Shown here piece by piece: positions 53,879 to 62,376 of a DNA stretch of 62,376 bases (the stretch's first letter is position 1; each line of letters begins with the position of its first letter). Below the pieces are notes generated by a model. It was not told the DNA's origin. It was given only the letters and a program-made list of their open reading frames with translations, and ran no database searches. The DNA is from Bacteroidota bacterium (lineage in GTDB: Bacteria > Bacteroidota > Rhodothermia > Rhodothermales > UBA10348): contig JAJCYQ010000061.1 in NCBI GenBank assembly GCA_029262835.1, forward strand, positions 1 to 62,376, read 5' to 3'. Made by a program: the position numbers and the translations under genes.

Positions 53879-55069
53879 CTACCGGACCCGTGTAATGAGC
53901 ACCTGTGCACGGCGGCTCCGGCCCGTGAAGACCGCCTGGTAGGGCCCGGGCGGCAGCAAGGAGAGGTCGACCACGCGCTCGCCCGCCGGAAGATCGAACG
54001 CGCGCACACGGCGACCGGCGGCGTCGAACAGATCGACCCGTCCAGGCTCCGAAAGGCGCATTGTGAGACGATCCCGCACGGGGTTCGGAAAAAGGGTGAT
54101 CGCGGCCGGTCGCTCGGCGGACTGCGGCCCGTCCTCGATGCCGACGTCCGTGACGACCGTGACCTGGGCGCTCGAGAGCGCCGACGAAATGCCATCGCTC
54201 ACAAGCACACGGATGGGGTGGGTACCGATCTGGCCGCCGACGGGTGTCCATGTGAATAGCCCGGTCGTCGGCGACAGGAACGCGCCCGCCGGAAGATCAT
54301 CGGCCGCAAAAAGCAGGAATTGGCCATCGGGGTCTGTGGCCTCGTAGTCAAATTCCAGCCGCTCTCCAACGCCAATGCTGGTATCCGGGAGCGCCGCCGT
54401 GAACGTTGGAATGGCGTTCAATACGCCCGTTACATCGAACGGATTGAGCTGCAGGTTGAGATGGAACGCATTCTGACAAATCCACCCCGAAGGATCTGAA
54501 ATGAGCGCAAGCAGCTCCGACTGGCGCCCATTCGCGACGCCGATATAGACCACATTGTCGCAATGGGGCAGTGATACGGCTGTAAATCCGTCCGCGAGCT
54601 GCGTGGGAAGCGCCGTATCGAGGTCGCTGACGGCATCCAGCTGCCAGGCATCTTCGAGCGGGGTGTTGTTGATCCCGTACAGAAACCGGATGGTACCACT
54701 GGCGGACACCTGGTAGGCAAAGAGCTGATCGCCAGCTGTGCCAAGACCCGGCACGCGCCCCACGGTTCCATTGACCACGACGACCGTACCTCGGGTAATC
54801 AGCCCGGGTGCCACGTATCGCATCGTGTCTTCTTCCTCGCGAAATGTGCCAGCGGCCGTCCACCCGTTGTCGGAGAAGAAAATCTCCGTGCCTTCCGGAA
54901 TGTCGACGAGCGCAACGAATGCAAATTCGTTGGGATCGGTCATGTTCATGCCGGTAATGGCGATGTCGCCCGTCGAGAGCAGTTGGGCGCTGGCGCGAAG
55001 GGGAGCAAGAAGCACTGCGGAGGCGAGCACCGCGAGCACTGTGCGTACGACTTTCAGTGAGACGTTCAT
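53879..55069 (-). CDS. Secreted T9SS cargo protein with putative-Ig domain
   Basis: A 396-residue exported protein. The signal peptide VRTVLAVLASAVLLAPLRAS (cleavage near ASAQ) fixes the ATG at 55069 although the frame is open upstream. The first ~200 residues (GDIAITGMNMTDPNEFAFVA, IPEGTEIFFSDNGW) form a beta domain resembling the lamin-tail-like modules found on Bacteroidota surface proteins. A putative-Ig domain follows (RLEFDYEATDPDGQFLLFAA, GLFTWTPVGGQIGTHPIRVL). The last ~70 residues (ITLFPNPVRDRLTMRLSEPG onward) are a T9SS sorting domain. No catalytic motif was found. It is divergent from the SDR gene. Confidence 0.75.
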   Translation of the reverse strand: MNVSLKVVRTVLAVLASAVLLAPLRASAQLLSTGDIAITGMNMTDPNEFAFVALVDIPEGTEIFFSDNGWTAAGTFREEEDTMRYVAPGLITRGTVVVVNGTVGRVPGLGTAGDQLFAYQVSASGTIRFLYGINNTPLEDAWQLDAVSDLDTALPTQLADGFTAVSLPHCDNVVYIGVANGRQSELLALISDPSGWICQNAFHLNLQLNPFDVTGVLNAIPTFTAALPDTSIGVGERLEFDYEATDPDGQFLLFAADDLPAGAFLSPTTGLFTWTPVGGQIGTHPIRVLVSDGISSALSSAQVTVVTDVGIEDGPQSAERPAAITLFPNPVRDRLTMRLSEPGRVDLFDAAGRRVRAFDLPAGERVVDLSLLPPGPYQAVFTGRSRRAQVLITRVR

Positions 55070-55133
55070 CCTATACCGTTCAGGGGGCGCTTTCGCGCCG
55101 GATCGTCGCTCCCGCTGGTGCATTGAACGAATC

Positions 55134-55865
55134 ATGAAACACTTGAAAACCATCTGGATAGTCGGAGCAACAGGCGGTATTGGTCGTGAACTCACACGCC
55201 GACTGTCGGATTCCGGATACCATCTCGTACTCTCGGCCCGCTCAGCGGGTCCACTCTCGGAGCTCGCTGCAACATACGACGCATCGGCCATCCAGCTCAA
55301 CGCTTCAGATTTTGATGCTACGATGGATGCAGCGCAGGAGGCATCCCGGGACGGTCTGCACGCCGTCGTCCACTTGCCCGGGTCCATACACCTGCGCCCG
55401 GAGCATCTGACGAAGGAGTCTGATTTCGATGCCGTCCTCTCACAGAACCTGAAGACGGCCTTCTCGCTCGTGAGGGCGGCGTCGAAGGTCATGTACAAGG
55501 ACGGAGGCCGCATTGTGCTGGTATCGACGGCCGCCGCGTCGATCGGGATGAAGAACCACGGCGCGATTGCCGCGGCGAAAGCCGGCGTGGAGGGCCTCGT
55601 GCGCTCGGCGGCGGCCAGCTACGCTGCGCGCGGTATCTGCGTGAATGCCGTGGCGCCAGGCATGGTCGACACGCCCCTTTCTGCACCGATTCTGGCCAGC
55701 CCTGAAAACCGCAAGGTGACCGAGAGCATGCATCCGCTGGGTCGCGTCGGCCTGCCGGCTGACGTTGCAGCCGCCATCGAGTGGCTCATCGGCGCGGATG
55801 GGGGCTGGGTCACGGGCGCTGTCATTCCGGTCGATGGAGGGCTGGCCAACGTACTGCCCCGATGA
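55134..55865 (+). CDS. Short-chain dehydrogenase/reductase family protein lacking the catalytic Tyr
   Basis: A 243-residue Rossmann-fold protein. The cofactor motif GATGGIGREL (residues 11-20), VVHLPGSI, and the C-terminal ICVNAVAPGMVDTPLSAPIL and GAVIPVDGG are standard SDR. The YxxxK motif reads IAAAK (145-149), with Ile in place of the catalytic Tyr; Lys 149 and a Ser/Thr at 131-132 remain. It may therefore be a non-redox member or use a different proton donor; a sequencing error would need more than one base. The ATG at 55134 is 64 bases from a divergent gene. Its stop overlaps the photolyase start (ATGA). Confidence 0.85.
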   Translation: MKHLKTIWIVGATGGIGRELTRRLSDSGYHLVLSARSAGPLSELAATYDASAIQLNASDFDATMDAAQEASRDGLHAVVHLPGSIHLRPEHLTKESDFDAVLSQNLKTAFSLVRAASKVMYKDGGRIVLVSTAAASIGMKNHGAIAAAKAGVEGLVRSAAASYAARGICVNAVAPGMVDTPLSAPILASPENRKVTESMHPLGRVGLPADVAAAIEWLIGADGGWVTGAVIPVDGGLANVLPR

Positions 55866-57289
55866 AAGCGCTCGTATGGATGCACCGCGACCTGCGGCAG
55901 GCCGATCACCCTGCCCTCGACGGGGCACTTGCTGCCGTTGAGCGCGGCGACGCGACGCACGTTGATGTCATCTACGCGTGGAGCCAGGCTGTGTATGGTA
56001 ACTGGATGCCAGGCCAGGCACAGCAATGGTGGATACACGAGCACCTGAAGGATTTGCTGCGCCGGCTGGCCCGATGCGGTGTCCGGCTGGTGGTGACCCG
56101 GCAGTCGCCCTCGGCATACCTGGCCGCGGAGACAGGCGTTCACTCGGTGCATTTCAACGACCCACTCCTGCCGGCCGCGCGTCGCGAGGCCAAGCGTCTA
56201 TGCAAGGAGGCCGATCGGCGCGGCATGGCGGCGTTCGAGTATCCGGGCGATCTCCTGCACGACCCGGACGAAATCCGAACAGGAAACGGCGACCCCTACC
56301 GGGTTTTTACGCCCTTTTCCCGCCGTTTCCACGAACGGGTCGCGCCCGAGCGGTGCGAGCCGCTGGCCGCCGCATGGATTGACGGCGCATCGCGTGGCCG
56401 CACAGGTACAGGAGGGCCCATTTCCTCGGACGACGTATGCGAGGCGTTCGCGCGCCTCGATCGGCTCGGCCTGCATCCGCGTCACGCGTGGGTTGCGCCG
56501 CTCGCGTCCGCCTGGGCGGTGGGCGAAGCCGCGGCGCACGATCGGCTGGCCGCATTCACGAGCGGCCCTATCACACAGTACGCCGAGGGGCGCGACCGAC
56601 CGGATGAGGATGGCACGAGCCGCCTCTCGCCCTACCTGGCAATTGGCGTCCTCAGTCCGCGACAGGTTTTCGCCGCCGTTCGGAGCGTGCGCGCGGCGGC
56701 GGCTGCGGGTGGAGCCACCGACACGGAGACATACCTTCGTGAGCTCATCTGGAGAGAGTTCGGCTACCACCTCCTTCTCCACTTTCCAGAAACGGCAAGC
56801 ACGCCGCTCAGGCCCGAATGGAGCCGCTTTCCGTGGCGCGAGGACGCCGCGGCGCTTGCCGCCTGGAAGCAGGGCCGCACCGGGTTTCCGATCGTAGATG
56901 CAGGCATGCGTCAGCTCTGGCAATCCGGCTGGATGCATAACCGCGTCCGCATGATTACGGCATCGTTCCTCACGAAGGACCTCATGATTTCCTGGCAGGA
57001 GGGCGCGGCCTGGTTCTGGGATACGCTGATCGATGCCGATCTGGCGTCCAACACGCTGGGCTGGCAGTGGGCCGCTGGAAGCGGGGCCGATGCGCAGCCG
57101 TACTTCCGCATTTTCAACCCGGAGTCGCAGCTCAAGAAGCACGATCCTCGCGGCGCGTATGTGCGCGCGTGGATACCCGAATTGGACGACCTCTCCTATG
57201 CTGCGCCGATCGTAGATCACGCCGCAGCGCGCAAACGGGCGCTCGCCGCCTACGAAACGTTCCGCAAGGCAACGAAGAAGGACGGCTGA
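55862..57289 (+). CDS. phrB: Deoxyribodipyrimidine photolyase / cryptochrome family
   Basis: A 475-residue flavoprotein for light-driven repair of pyrimidine dimers. The N-terminal antenna domain starts ALVWMHRDLRQADHPAL. The FAD domain shows SRLSPYLAIGVLSPRQVF, FPIVDAGMRQLWQSGWMHNR and DLASNTLGWQWAAGSGADAQ followed by PYFRIFNP, a class I/CPD photolyase-like set. The Trp residues expected for electron transfer are present in these segments. It is translationally coupled to the upstream SDR gene, a pairing also seen in other Bacteroidota. Confidence 0.93.
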   Translation: MKALVWMHRDLRQADHPALDGALAAVERGDATHVDVIYAWSQAVYGNWMPGQAQQWWIHEHLKDLLRRLARCGVRLVVTRQSPSAYLAAETGVHSVHFNDPLLPAARREAKRLCKEADRRGMAAFEYPGDLLHDPDEIRTGNGDPYRVFTPFSRRFHERVAPERCEPLAAAWIDGASRGRTGTGGPISSDDVCEAFARLDRLGLHPRHAWVAPLASAWAVGEAAAHDRLAAFTSGPITQYAEGRDRPDEDGTSRLSPYLAIGVLSPRQVFAAVRSVRAAAAAGGATDTETYLRELIWREFGYHLLLHFPETASTPLRPEWSRFPWREDAAALAAWKQGRTGFPIVDAGMRQLWQSGWMHNRVRMITASFLTKDLMISWQEGAAWFWDTLIDADLASNTLGWQWAAGSGADAQPYFRIFNPESQLKKHDPRGAYVRAWIPELDDLSYAAPIVDHAAARKRALAAYETFRKATKKDG

Positions 57290-57301
57290 CGTCCGCGCCT
57301 G

Positions 57302-57319
57302 AGGGCCGATCCGGGCCCT
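57302..57319. terminator. Weak hairpin between convergent phrB and subtilase genes
   Basis: AGGGCC (57302-57307) and GGCCCT (57314-57319) can pair around a six-base loop in the 39-base convergent intergenic space. There is no U-tract, so termination is a guess from position. Confidence 0.25.
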
Positions 57320-57328
57320 GATATGCTA

Positions 57329-60300
57329 TCAGAAGCGGCTCCTGATGAGGGAGGCGCGGGCAGAGTGGCCACCAGGAGCGGTCAGGACGACGACGTACAC
57401 GCCGGGAGCCAGGTGGCCGACGGGCAGCCCAATCCGGTTCTGCCCGGCATGGAGCGTGCGGCGCTCGGCGCGCCCTACCTCCTGTCCAAGAATGGAATAC
57501 AGACGCACGTCGAGCCACCCGGAAACGGGGCTCTCCACGACGAGCGTCGCCGCCTGCGCGGCCGGTTGCGGATAGATGCTGCTCACATACAGCGTGACAG
57601 CGCCGGGCGGCGACGCGGGTTCGATAGGCGTCGCCGTCGGGTTCAGGGAGAAGGCGGCCCAAGCGCTCGTGTCGGTCGGTGTAAGCGACCGGATGCGGGC
57701 GCTCGCGGCCAGGTCGGCGATAGAAATGGCCATCGCGAGCACGGTATCGGCCGTCGCAAAGGTGGCAATTTCCTCAGCGGCGGCATTTTCGAGTGCGATT
57801 TCATAGCGGGCTACGGGGCGCGCGGGCCACCGGATGAAAACGGAGTCGGGACTGGCTGCCGCGCGCGCCCCGACAAGAAGCGTGTCGGGCGCCAACGCGG
57901 GAATGCGGATTGGCACGTCGCCACCGGCGGCGGCCAGGACGAGTCGCGCCAGGAGTCCTGCCCGCTGGGCGCTGCCGCCGACATGTTCGGCCCGCAGCGT
58001 GGTAACCAGCGCGCCGCCCGAGAGGACAGCGATCGGGCGGCTGCCCATGAGGAGCACCCGCGCGTCATTGGAAACGGGGCGGAGCGCGGCCATGCGTTCG
58101 CGGGCCAGCGAACGGGGCAACCACCCGGCGAAGAACGCCTCCTCGTCGCCTTCGGCGCGAAGCACCGCGGAAAGAGGACGCGTCCGGTCCTCGCCCGTGA
58201 AGGCGCTGCCCGAAGCAGTCGCATCAAGAGCAACCCCGAAGGCGCTTTGCAGCCAGGCTGCAGCCGCGGCGGGAACGTTTTCGGGAAGCATGACGACGAG
58301 GCGCGTGCCGCCGCCAAGCAGGGCGGAGACTTCGGCCTGCACGTCGGAGCGGGCGATATCTGTGGACGACGGCGCCCAGGCCAGCAGATCGTGGCCTGCG
58401 AAGGCTCCGGGCGCCGGCGCCCCGCGCACGAACGTATCCCACGTGGCCACGTCCAGACCCGCCTGGCCAAGGCTGCTCCAGAGAAGCGCCGTGCTGCTTT
58501 CGAAATAGGACGATGTCCACAGGCCGACAGAAAATGCGTGCCGGTAGGGGCGCGAGGAGTAGACGACGCGCGTCATGCGTCGCGTGCGGTTACCACGTGC
58601 ATCCTCGCCGATGAGGACAAGGCGAAAGTCGTCCTCCACGCGGGGTGCGAACTCGCCTGAGTAGACGCCGTCTCCCGGCACGAAATCCTGAAAGGCCGGA
58701 AGGTCGCCGTTGTCGGCGAGCGTAATGCGCGATATGAATGCCGTTGTGTCCGCGGCGCGCACCATGACGGCTTCGGTTCGAACGAGCGGCGAGCCATCCC
58801 AGAACGTCGCCTCAACCGGCGCATCCTGTCCGAGAGCTGAAAACGCAAGACCAGGCAACCGGGCCCGGAAGCGGGGCAGGGGCGCCTGTGTATCCGGCTC
58901 CTGGACCGGGATGCGCAGCGTATCGACGCTGAGAAGCGCGCCCGACGTGGCATCGCGAAGCGCGACGCCAAATGACACCGTGTCTCCCTGGCGCGCCTCG
59001 CCCGAGATCCAGATGAGTGGGAGGCGCGCCCGCCAGCGCGTGCCCGAACCGCCCTGGACGGGCGAGGCGCGCCAGGCCGAGAGATCAGCGACCCACTCGC
59101 TCGCCCGCTCGCCGATCCACGGCGCTGCAAGAGGATCCATGTCCGCGTCGAGCGCGACAAGAGCCGACGTGGCCGTCAGCGCCTGGTCGGCCTCGAAAAA
59201 CAGCTCGGCGCCGTAGACACCGCCGGCTTCGGCCGACTGCCTCCGCTCGGCGGCCGATTCTCCGGCCTCGAGAAGGTGCGGCGTTCGAAGCAGCTCGTAC
59301 GACGCGATACGAAGAAGCGGCGGCACCGACACGTCAAGCGGCTCGTGGCGCGGAATATCCACGGAATCGGCGTCGACCGCCGCCCGCTCCCCTGCCGGAA
59401 ACGATACGCGGACCGCATAGCGACCCGCAGGCAGCGCTTCAAGGCGGTAGGCGCCGTCGCGCCCGCTGGTGGTCGCGGCCTTGATTGGCCCCGAGAGCCG
59501 GATGCCTATACCCGGCAGGCCGGCGCTGCCCATCTCGATACGCCCCGCAAGCTGATGCCGCGCGCCGCTGCCCGCTGTGGGCAACGGCGCGCGGCCGACC
59601 AGCAGGGAAAAAGCCTGAACGCCGCCCGACAGCGAGCCGGTGTGCGCGACGTGTACGAGGAAGCGGCCGCTGCCGGGCGCATCCATGCTGACCTGCTCGA
59701 CGTTATCCACGCTGTTGGGAGCGCGCCGCGCCGGTGCCGCCGGATTGTCCGGCGAGAGCGTCCAGGGCCGGATGATGTCGCCGCCAGGCGTCTCCACCCA
59801 AAGATCCAGATTGTTCACGAGCACGGGCACCCGGCTGTTGAGAAGGCGCTCCGAGGGCGCGCCAGGCGGATCGGTCCAGGCCACGGTCACGTGCAGTGGC
59901 TCCCCGTCGGCCAGTTCGACAGCGTGCGTGAATGTCTCGCCGGACGAGAGCACCTCTTCCAGGATCTGGCCTGCGGCCACATGCGCGGCCGCCTCCGGTA
60001 CGCGCACGAGTCCCCATCCGAAGCCATAGTCCGGTCCTTCCGAGTCCCCGACATCGAGCGCCGTGTGGATGAGCAGTGCTTTCATGGTGGCCGCTGCAAG
60101 GGGGGCGCCGCGCAGGCGGCGCTGGAGCTCCTGCAGCAGAAGTGTGGCGCCGGCGACAGCCGGCGCCGCGTGCGAGGTCCCTGTCGACGTGCCATAGGCA
60201 TCGTCCGAAAACGTGAAGGAGGACTCGACATATTCGCCGGATGCCACGACGTCCGGCTTGATGCGGCCGTCATCGGCCGGACCCATTGACGAGAAGGAAG

Positions 60301-61423
60301 AAAGGCGGACATCGGCGGCCGAGAAACCATCCCAGCCCACGTCCCCGACCGAGCCGACCGTGAGCACGTTTTTGGCGAGCGAGGCGTCGAGAATGGTATC
60401 AAATCCCTCCTCGCCCCCGTCGGCGGGCCGCGGCGCGACCGCGCGGACCCATTCTGTAGTGAACATATCGTAGGGCTCGCCCGGCGCCGGACCGCGGTCG
60501 GCGCGCTCGTTTCCGGCCGATTTCACGATCAGATAGTCGGGGGCGGCGGCTGCGACCTCGTCCCAGGACGCCGCCTGTGCGTCGTAGCGCCCAAACCGGG
60601 CGTCTTCGAAAGCACTCACCGATGCATCGCCGAGCCAGGCCCAGCGTCCGTCCGTGCGGCCACTCTGCACCCAACCACCGGCGGTGCCATAGGAATGATT
60701 CGACACCAGGCCCCCGTCGAGCGCCCATGCGGCCATCTCAGTGGCGTCGTTGTTCCAGTCGTGGGCAACGAGCCGGGCGCCGGGCGCGGCCCCCCGGGCC
60801 TCTGGGCGACGTCCTGCGGCGACGAGCGTGCCGGCAACGTGAGACGCGTGGTTACGGCGCTCAAAGGGCGCGTCGCGCTGCTCGGCGCGCCCCGCCCACT
60901 CGCGGTGGGAGAGGCGCACGCCCGAGGCATCCCACAGGCCCACGTGTTCACCGGAGCCGTCCACATTGATGCCCAGCGCACCGCCCGGAAGCACGAGGTG
61001 GGCGCCAATCGTGGCAAGGGCTGCCGCGTTGCGTAATGGGGTCGGTGCGCTGCGTAATGAGGCCGACGCGCCGCGCGACGGGCCCGGATCGGAGTGCGAA
61101 ATACGCCACGTCGGTCGCCCGGAGGGCAGGAGCCGGAGCTGCCGCCGCCCGCCCCTGTCGTCAAGAAGATGGACTGGATCCGAAAAAACGCCCTGAAAAT
61201 CGGCCAAACGGCGCTCCGAAGCGCGCTCTTCCTGGGCGAGGCGCAGCAGCGCGCGCTCAAGCCGCGTGCTGTCGGGCGACACCGTTTGGTGCTGCGCCGT
61301 GCGGTGTTGCGCCGCCGCCCCCTGCGTCAGAAAACCACTCCACATGGCGCCTTGAACGAGGCACAGAGCGAACGTCAGCGCCGCCCTTCGCAAAAAAACA
61401 CGCCGCCCGGCATGCGGCCACAT
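57329..61423 (-). CDS. Large secreted subtilisin-like (S8) protease with T9SS sorting domain
   Basis: A 1364-residue exported serine protease. The signal region is RRVFLRRAALTFALCLVQGA. The catalytic triad is visible: Asp 165 in GLWDASGVR, His 195 in RNHASHVAGT, Ser 417 in TGTSHAAPAVAG, with oxyanion Asn 305 in VKSAGNE. A jelly-roll/P-domain-like region follows (FLVHVAHTGSLSGGVQ), then a carboxypeptidase-regulatory-like repeat (GRDGAYRLEALPAGRYAVRV) and long beta domains. The last ~80 residues (SIYPQPAAQAATLVVESPVS) are a T9SS sorting domain. The ATG at 61423 is preferred over 61468 because the latter leaves only 25 bases before the divergent terC start. Confidence 0.85.
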   Translation of the reverse strand: MWPHAGRRVFLRRAALTFALCLVQGAMWSGFLTQGAAAQHRTAQHQTVSPDSTRLERALLRLAQEERASERRLADFQGVFSDPVHLLDDRGGRRQLRLLPSGRPTWRISHSDPGPSRGASASLRSAPTPLRNAAALATIGAHLVLPGGALGINVDGSGEHVGLWDASGVRLSHREWAGRAEQRDAPFERRNHASHVAGTLVAAGRRPEARGAAPGARLVAHDWNNDATEMAAWALDGGLVSNHSYGTAGGWVQSGRTDGRWAWLGDASVSAFEDARFGRYDAQAASWDEVAAAAPDYLIVKSAGNERADRGPAPGEPYDMFTTEWVRAVAPRPADGGEEGFDTILDASLAKNVLTVGSVGDVGWDGFSAADVRLSSFSSMGPADDGRIKPDVVASGEYVESSFTFSDDAYGTSTGTSHAAPAVAGATLLLQELQRRLRGAPLAAATMKALLIHTALDVGDSEGPDYGFGWGLVRVPEAAAHVAAGQILEEVLSSGETFTHAVELADGEPLHVTVAWTDPPGAPSERLLNSRVPVLVNNLDLWVETPGGDIIRPWTLSPDNPAAPARRAPNSVDNVEQVSMDAPGSGRFLVHVAHTGSLSGGVQAFSLLVGRAPLPTAGSGARHQLAGRIEMGSAGLPGIGIRLSGPIKAATTSGRDGAYRLEALPAGRYAVRVSFPAGERAAVDADSVDIPRHEPLDVSVPPLLRIASYELLRTPHLLEAGESAAERRQSAEAGGVYGAELFFEADQALTATSALVALDADMDPLAAPWIGERASEWVADLSAWRASPVQGGSGTRWRARLPLIWISGEARQGDTVSFGVALRDATSGALLSVDTLRIPVQEPDTQAPLPRFRARLPGLAFSALGQDAPVEATFWDGSPLVRTEAVMVRAADTTAFISRITLADNGDLPAFQDFVPGDGVYSGEFAPRVEDDFRLVLIGEDARGNRTRRMTRVVYSSRPYRHAFSVGLWTSSYFESSTALLWSSLGQAGLDVATWDTFVRGAPAPGAFAGHDLLAWAPSSTDIARSDVQAEVSALLGGGTRLVVMLPENVPAAAAAWLQSAFGVALDATASGSAFTGEDRTRPLSAVLRAEGDEEAFFAGWLPRSLARERMAALRPVSNDARVLLMGSRPIAVLSGGALVTTLRAEHVGGSAQRAGLLARLVLAAAGGDVPIRIPALAPDTLLVGARAAASPDSVFIRWPARPVARYEIALENAAAEEIATFATADTVLAMAISIADLAASARIRSLTPTDTSAWAAFSLNPTATPIEPASPPGAVTLYVSSIYPQPAAQAATLVVESPVSGWLDVRLYSILGQEVGRAERRTLHAGQNRIGLPVGHLAPGVYVVVLTAPGGHSARASLIRSRF

Positions 61424-61493
61424 GTCTGCGTGCCGCAACCTATACTGCAGTCTCTTCCAGATCCTCATTTGCCCCAAAACCCGATCGCCTCCC

Positions 61494-62198
61494 ATGTTTG
61501 ACTGGCTGGCCGACCCGAACGCCTGGATTGCCCTCGCCACGCTGACCGCCCTCGAAGTGGTGCTCGGCATAGACAACATCATTTTCATTTCCATCCTGAG
61601 CGGGCGCCTGCCGGCGCACCAGCAGGCACGGGCGCGCTTCATCGGGCTCGTATTGGCGCTTGTCGGCCGGATAGCGCTCCTGCTATCGCTGGCCTGGATC
61701 ATGCGCCTCACAGAGCCGGTTTTTACCGTCCTCGGAGCGGCCATATCGGGGCGCGACATCATTCTGCTTCTCGGGGGGCTGTTTCTTTTGGCCAAGAGTA
61801 CGCATGAGATCCACAACAAGATAGAGCATACCACGGGAAGCGTGCCCGCCACGAAGGCCGCCACCTTCCAGAGCGTGCTCGTTCAGATCTTCCTGCTGGA
61901 CCTCGTCTTTTCGCTCGATTCCGTGATCACGGCGGTCGGCATGGTCGACATCGTACCGGTCATGATCACGGCTATTGTTATCGCCATCCTGTTCATGATG
62001 GTCTCGGCAGGTGCCGTATCGCGCTTCATCGAAAAAAATCCCACCATCAAAATGCTGGCCCTCTCGTTCCTGCTCATGGTCGGTGTGGCGCTCATTGCCG
62101 AGGGCCTCGACTTCCATATCCCGCGCGGCTATATCTACTTCGCGATGGCCTTCTCCATCTTCGTCGAAATGCTCAACCTGCGTATCCGTAAATCGTAA
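61494..62198 (+). CDS. TerC family integral membrane protein
   Basis: A 234-residue polytopic membrane protein with about seven spans. EVVLGIDNIIFISILSGRLP and LVQIFLLDLVFSLDSVITAV, each with conserved acidic residues inside a span, are the TerC metal-transport signatures; relatives export manganese or participate in tellurite resistance. The ATG at 61494 begins the family N terminus. Its last ~40 bases form the left arm of the terminal inverted repeat. The ending RIRKS is family-like, so the gene appears complete. Confidence 0.9.
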   Translation: MFDWLADPNAWIALATLTALEVVLGIDNIIFISILSGRLPAHQQARARFIGLVLALVGRIALLLSLAWIMRLTEPVFTVLGAAISGRDIILLLGGLFLLAKSTHEIHNKIEHTTGSVPATKAATFQSVLVQIFLLDLVFSLDSVITAVGMVDIVPVMITAIVIAILFMMVSAGAVSRFIEKNPTIKMLALSFLLMVGVALIAEGLDFHIPRGYIYFAMAFSIFVEMLNLRIRKS

Positions 62199-62376
62199 CG
62201 GTGCGCGCCCGGGCCCCGCATCCGCTGGCCAGGCACCCGCTTCTAGAAGCCCGTTGAAGAAGTAGCGGGCCTCTAGAAGCGTTTGGGCACGCGCAGGGCG
62301 GGTGCCTGGCTAGCGGGTGCGGGGCCCGGGCGCACCGTTACGATTTACGGATACGCAGGTTGAGCATTTCGACGAA
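62160..62376. repeat. Imperfect inverted repeat at the end of the sequence
   Basis: The left arm 62160-62240 (terC 3' end plus 42 downstream bases) reappears in reverse complement at 62298-62376. The arms match except for a GC dinucleotide gain in the left arm and two substitutions. Between them is a nested inverted repeat (62238-62253 with 62266-62281, one mismatch) built on TTCTAGAAG/TCTAGAAG. The sequence stops inside the second copy. It is most simply a fold-back artefact at a contig end. Confidence 0.85.

Noticed and set aside
54738-55133. N-terminal extension of the SDR protein
   Set aside because: It runs antisense through the signal peptide of the T9SS cargo gene; the Rossmann motif starts right after the ATG at 55134.
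61469-61864. N-terminal extension of the subtilase
   Set aside because: It is antisense to terC and lacks a signal peptide; the export signal begins after 61423.
62160-62376. Terminal inverted repeats of a transposon
   Set aside because: The arms include the coding end of terC, there is no transposase and the sequence ends within the second arm; fold-back artefact is simpler.

Overview
The window looks like one contig from a high-GC member of the Bacteroidota/Rhodothermota side of the tree (Rhodothermales-like). The evidence is four secreted proteins with C-terminal type IX secretion sorting domains, the gene order rpmB-rpmG-DUF4295, a TTG/TAnnTTTG-type promoter in front of rpmB, and mostly weak Shine-Dalgarno sequences. 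No phage, insertion sequence, CRISPR array or rRNA gene was seen. Both ends look damaged or artefactual: a C-run corrupts the Walker A region of the first gene, and the last ~217 bases fold back on themselves.

Layout. 1-8.6 kb: a 5'-truncated DEAD-box helicase, a small monooxygenase-like protein, the histidine-degradation pair hutF/hutI (divergent), a ketoglutarate-semialdehyde dehydrogenase and recJ. 8.6-14.5 kb: a sulfur module of two half-size YeeE/YedE transporters, a persulfide dioxygenase-rhodanese fusion and two SulP transporters. 14.5-24.5 kb: a Nudix hydrolase, a small membrane protein, an M14 carboxypeptidase, a giant Asp-box propeller protein and a four-domain CBM2-like protein with a GGGDT repeat linker. 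23.9-30.1 kb: a minus-strand cassette (small protein, secreted subunit, chaperone-like protein, usher-like barrel with LysM), then a FliA/WhiG-type sigma factor and a convergent second subunit-like secreted protein. This is the best candidate for an undescribed surface-fibre system.

30.3-38.2 kb: a signalling island of two REC-histidine kinases, a propeller hybrid kinase and a sigma-54 activator. It is followed by a FadL-type porin gene broken by one in-frame amber codon. 39.7-45.1 kb: gntR-pgi, then a 323-base gene-free region that resembles a chromosomal replication origin (DnaA-box-like sites, a GC-rich spacer, TAC/TTC trios, an AT-rich stretch), then a tandem universal stress protein and comEC. 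45.2-53.7 kb: nusB, a phosphoesterase, ychF, envelope proteins, a LolC/E-type permease, ribosomal proteins L28 and L33, DUF4295, tRNAs Pro/Arg/Cys with a strong terminator, and a DUF2177-DUF1295-HTH trio. 53.8-62.2 kb: a T9SS cargo protein, a short-chain dehydrogenase lacking the catalytic Tyr, a photolyase, a large subtilase and TerC.

All calls come from reading translated sequence by eye. No alignment, profile search or skew calculation was run.
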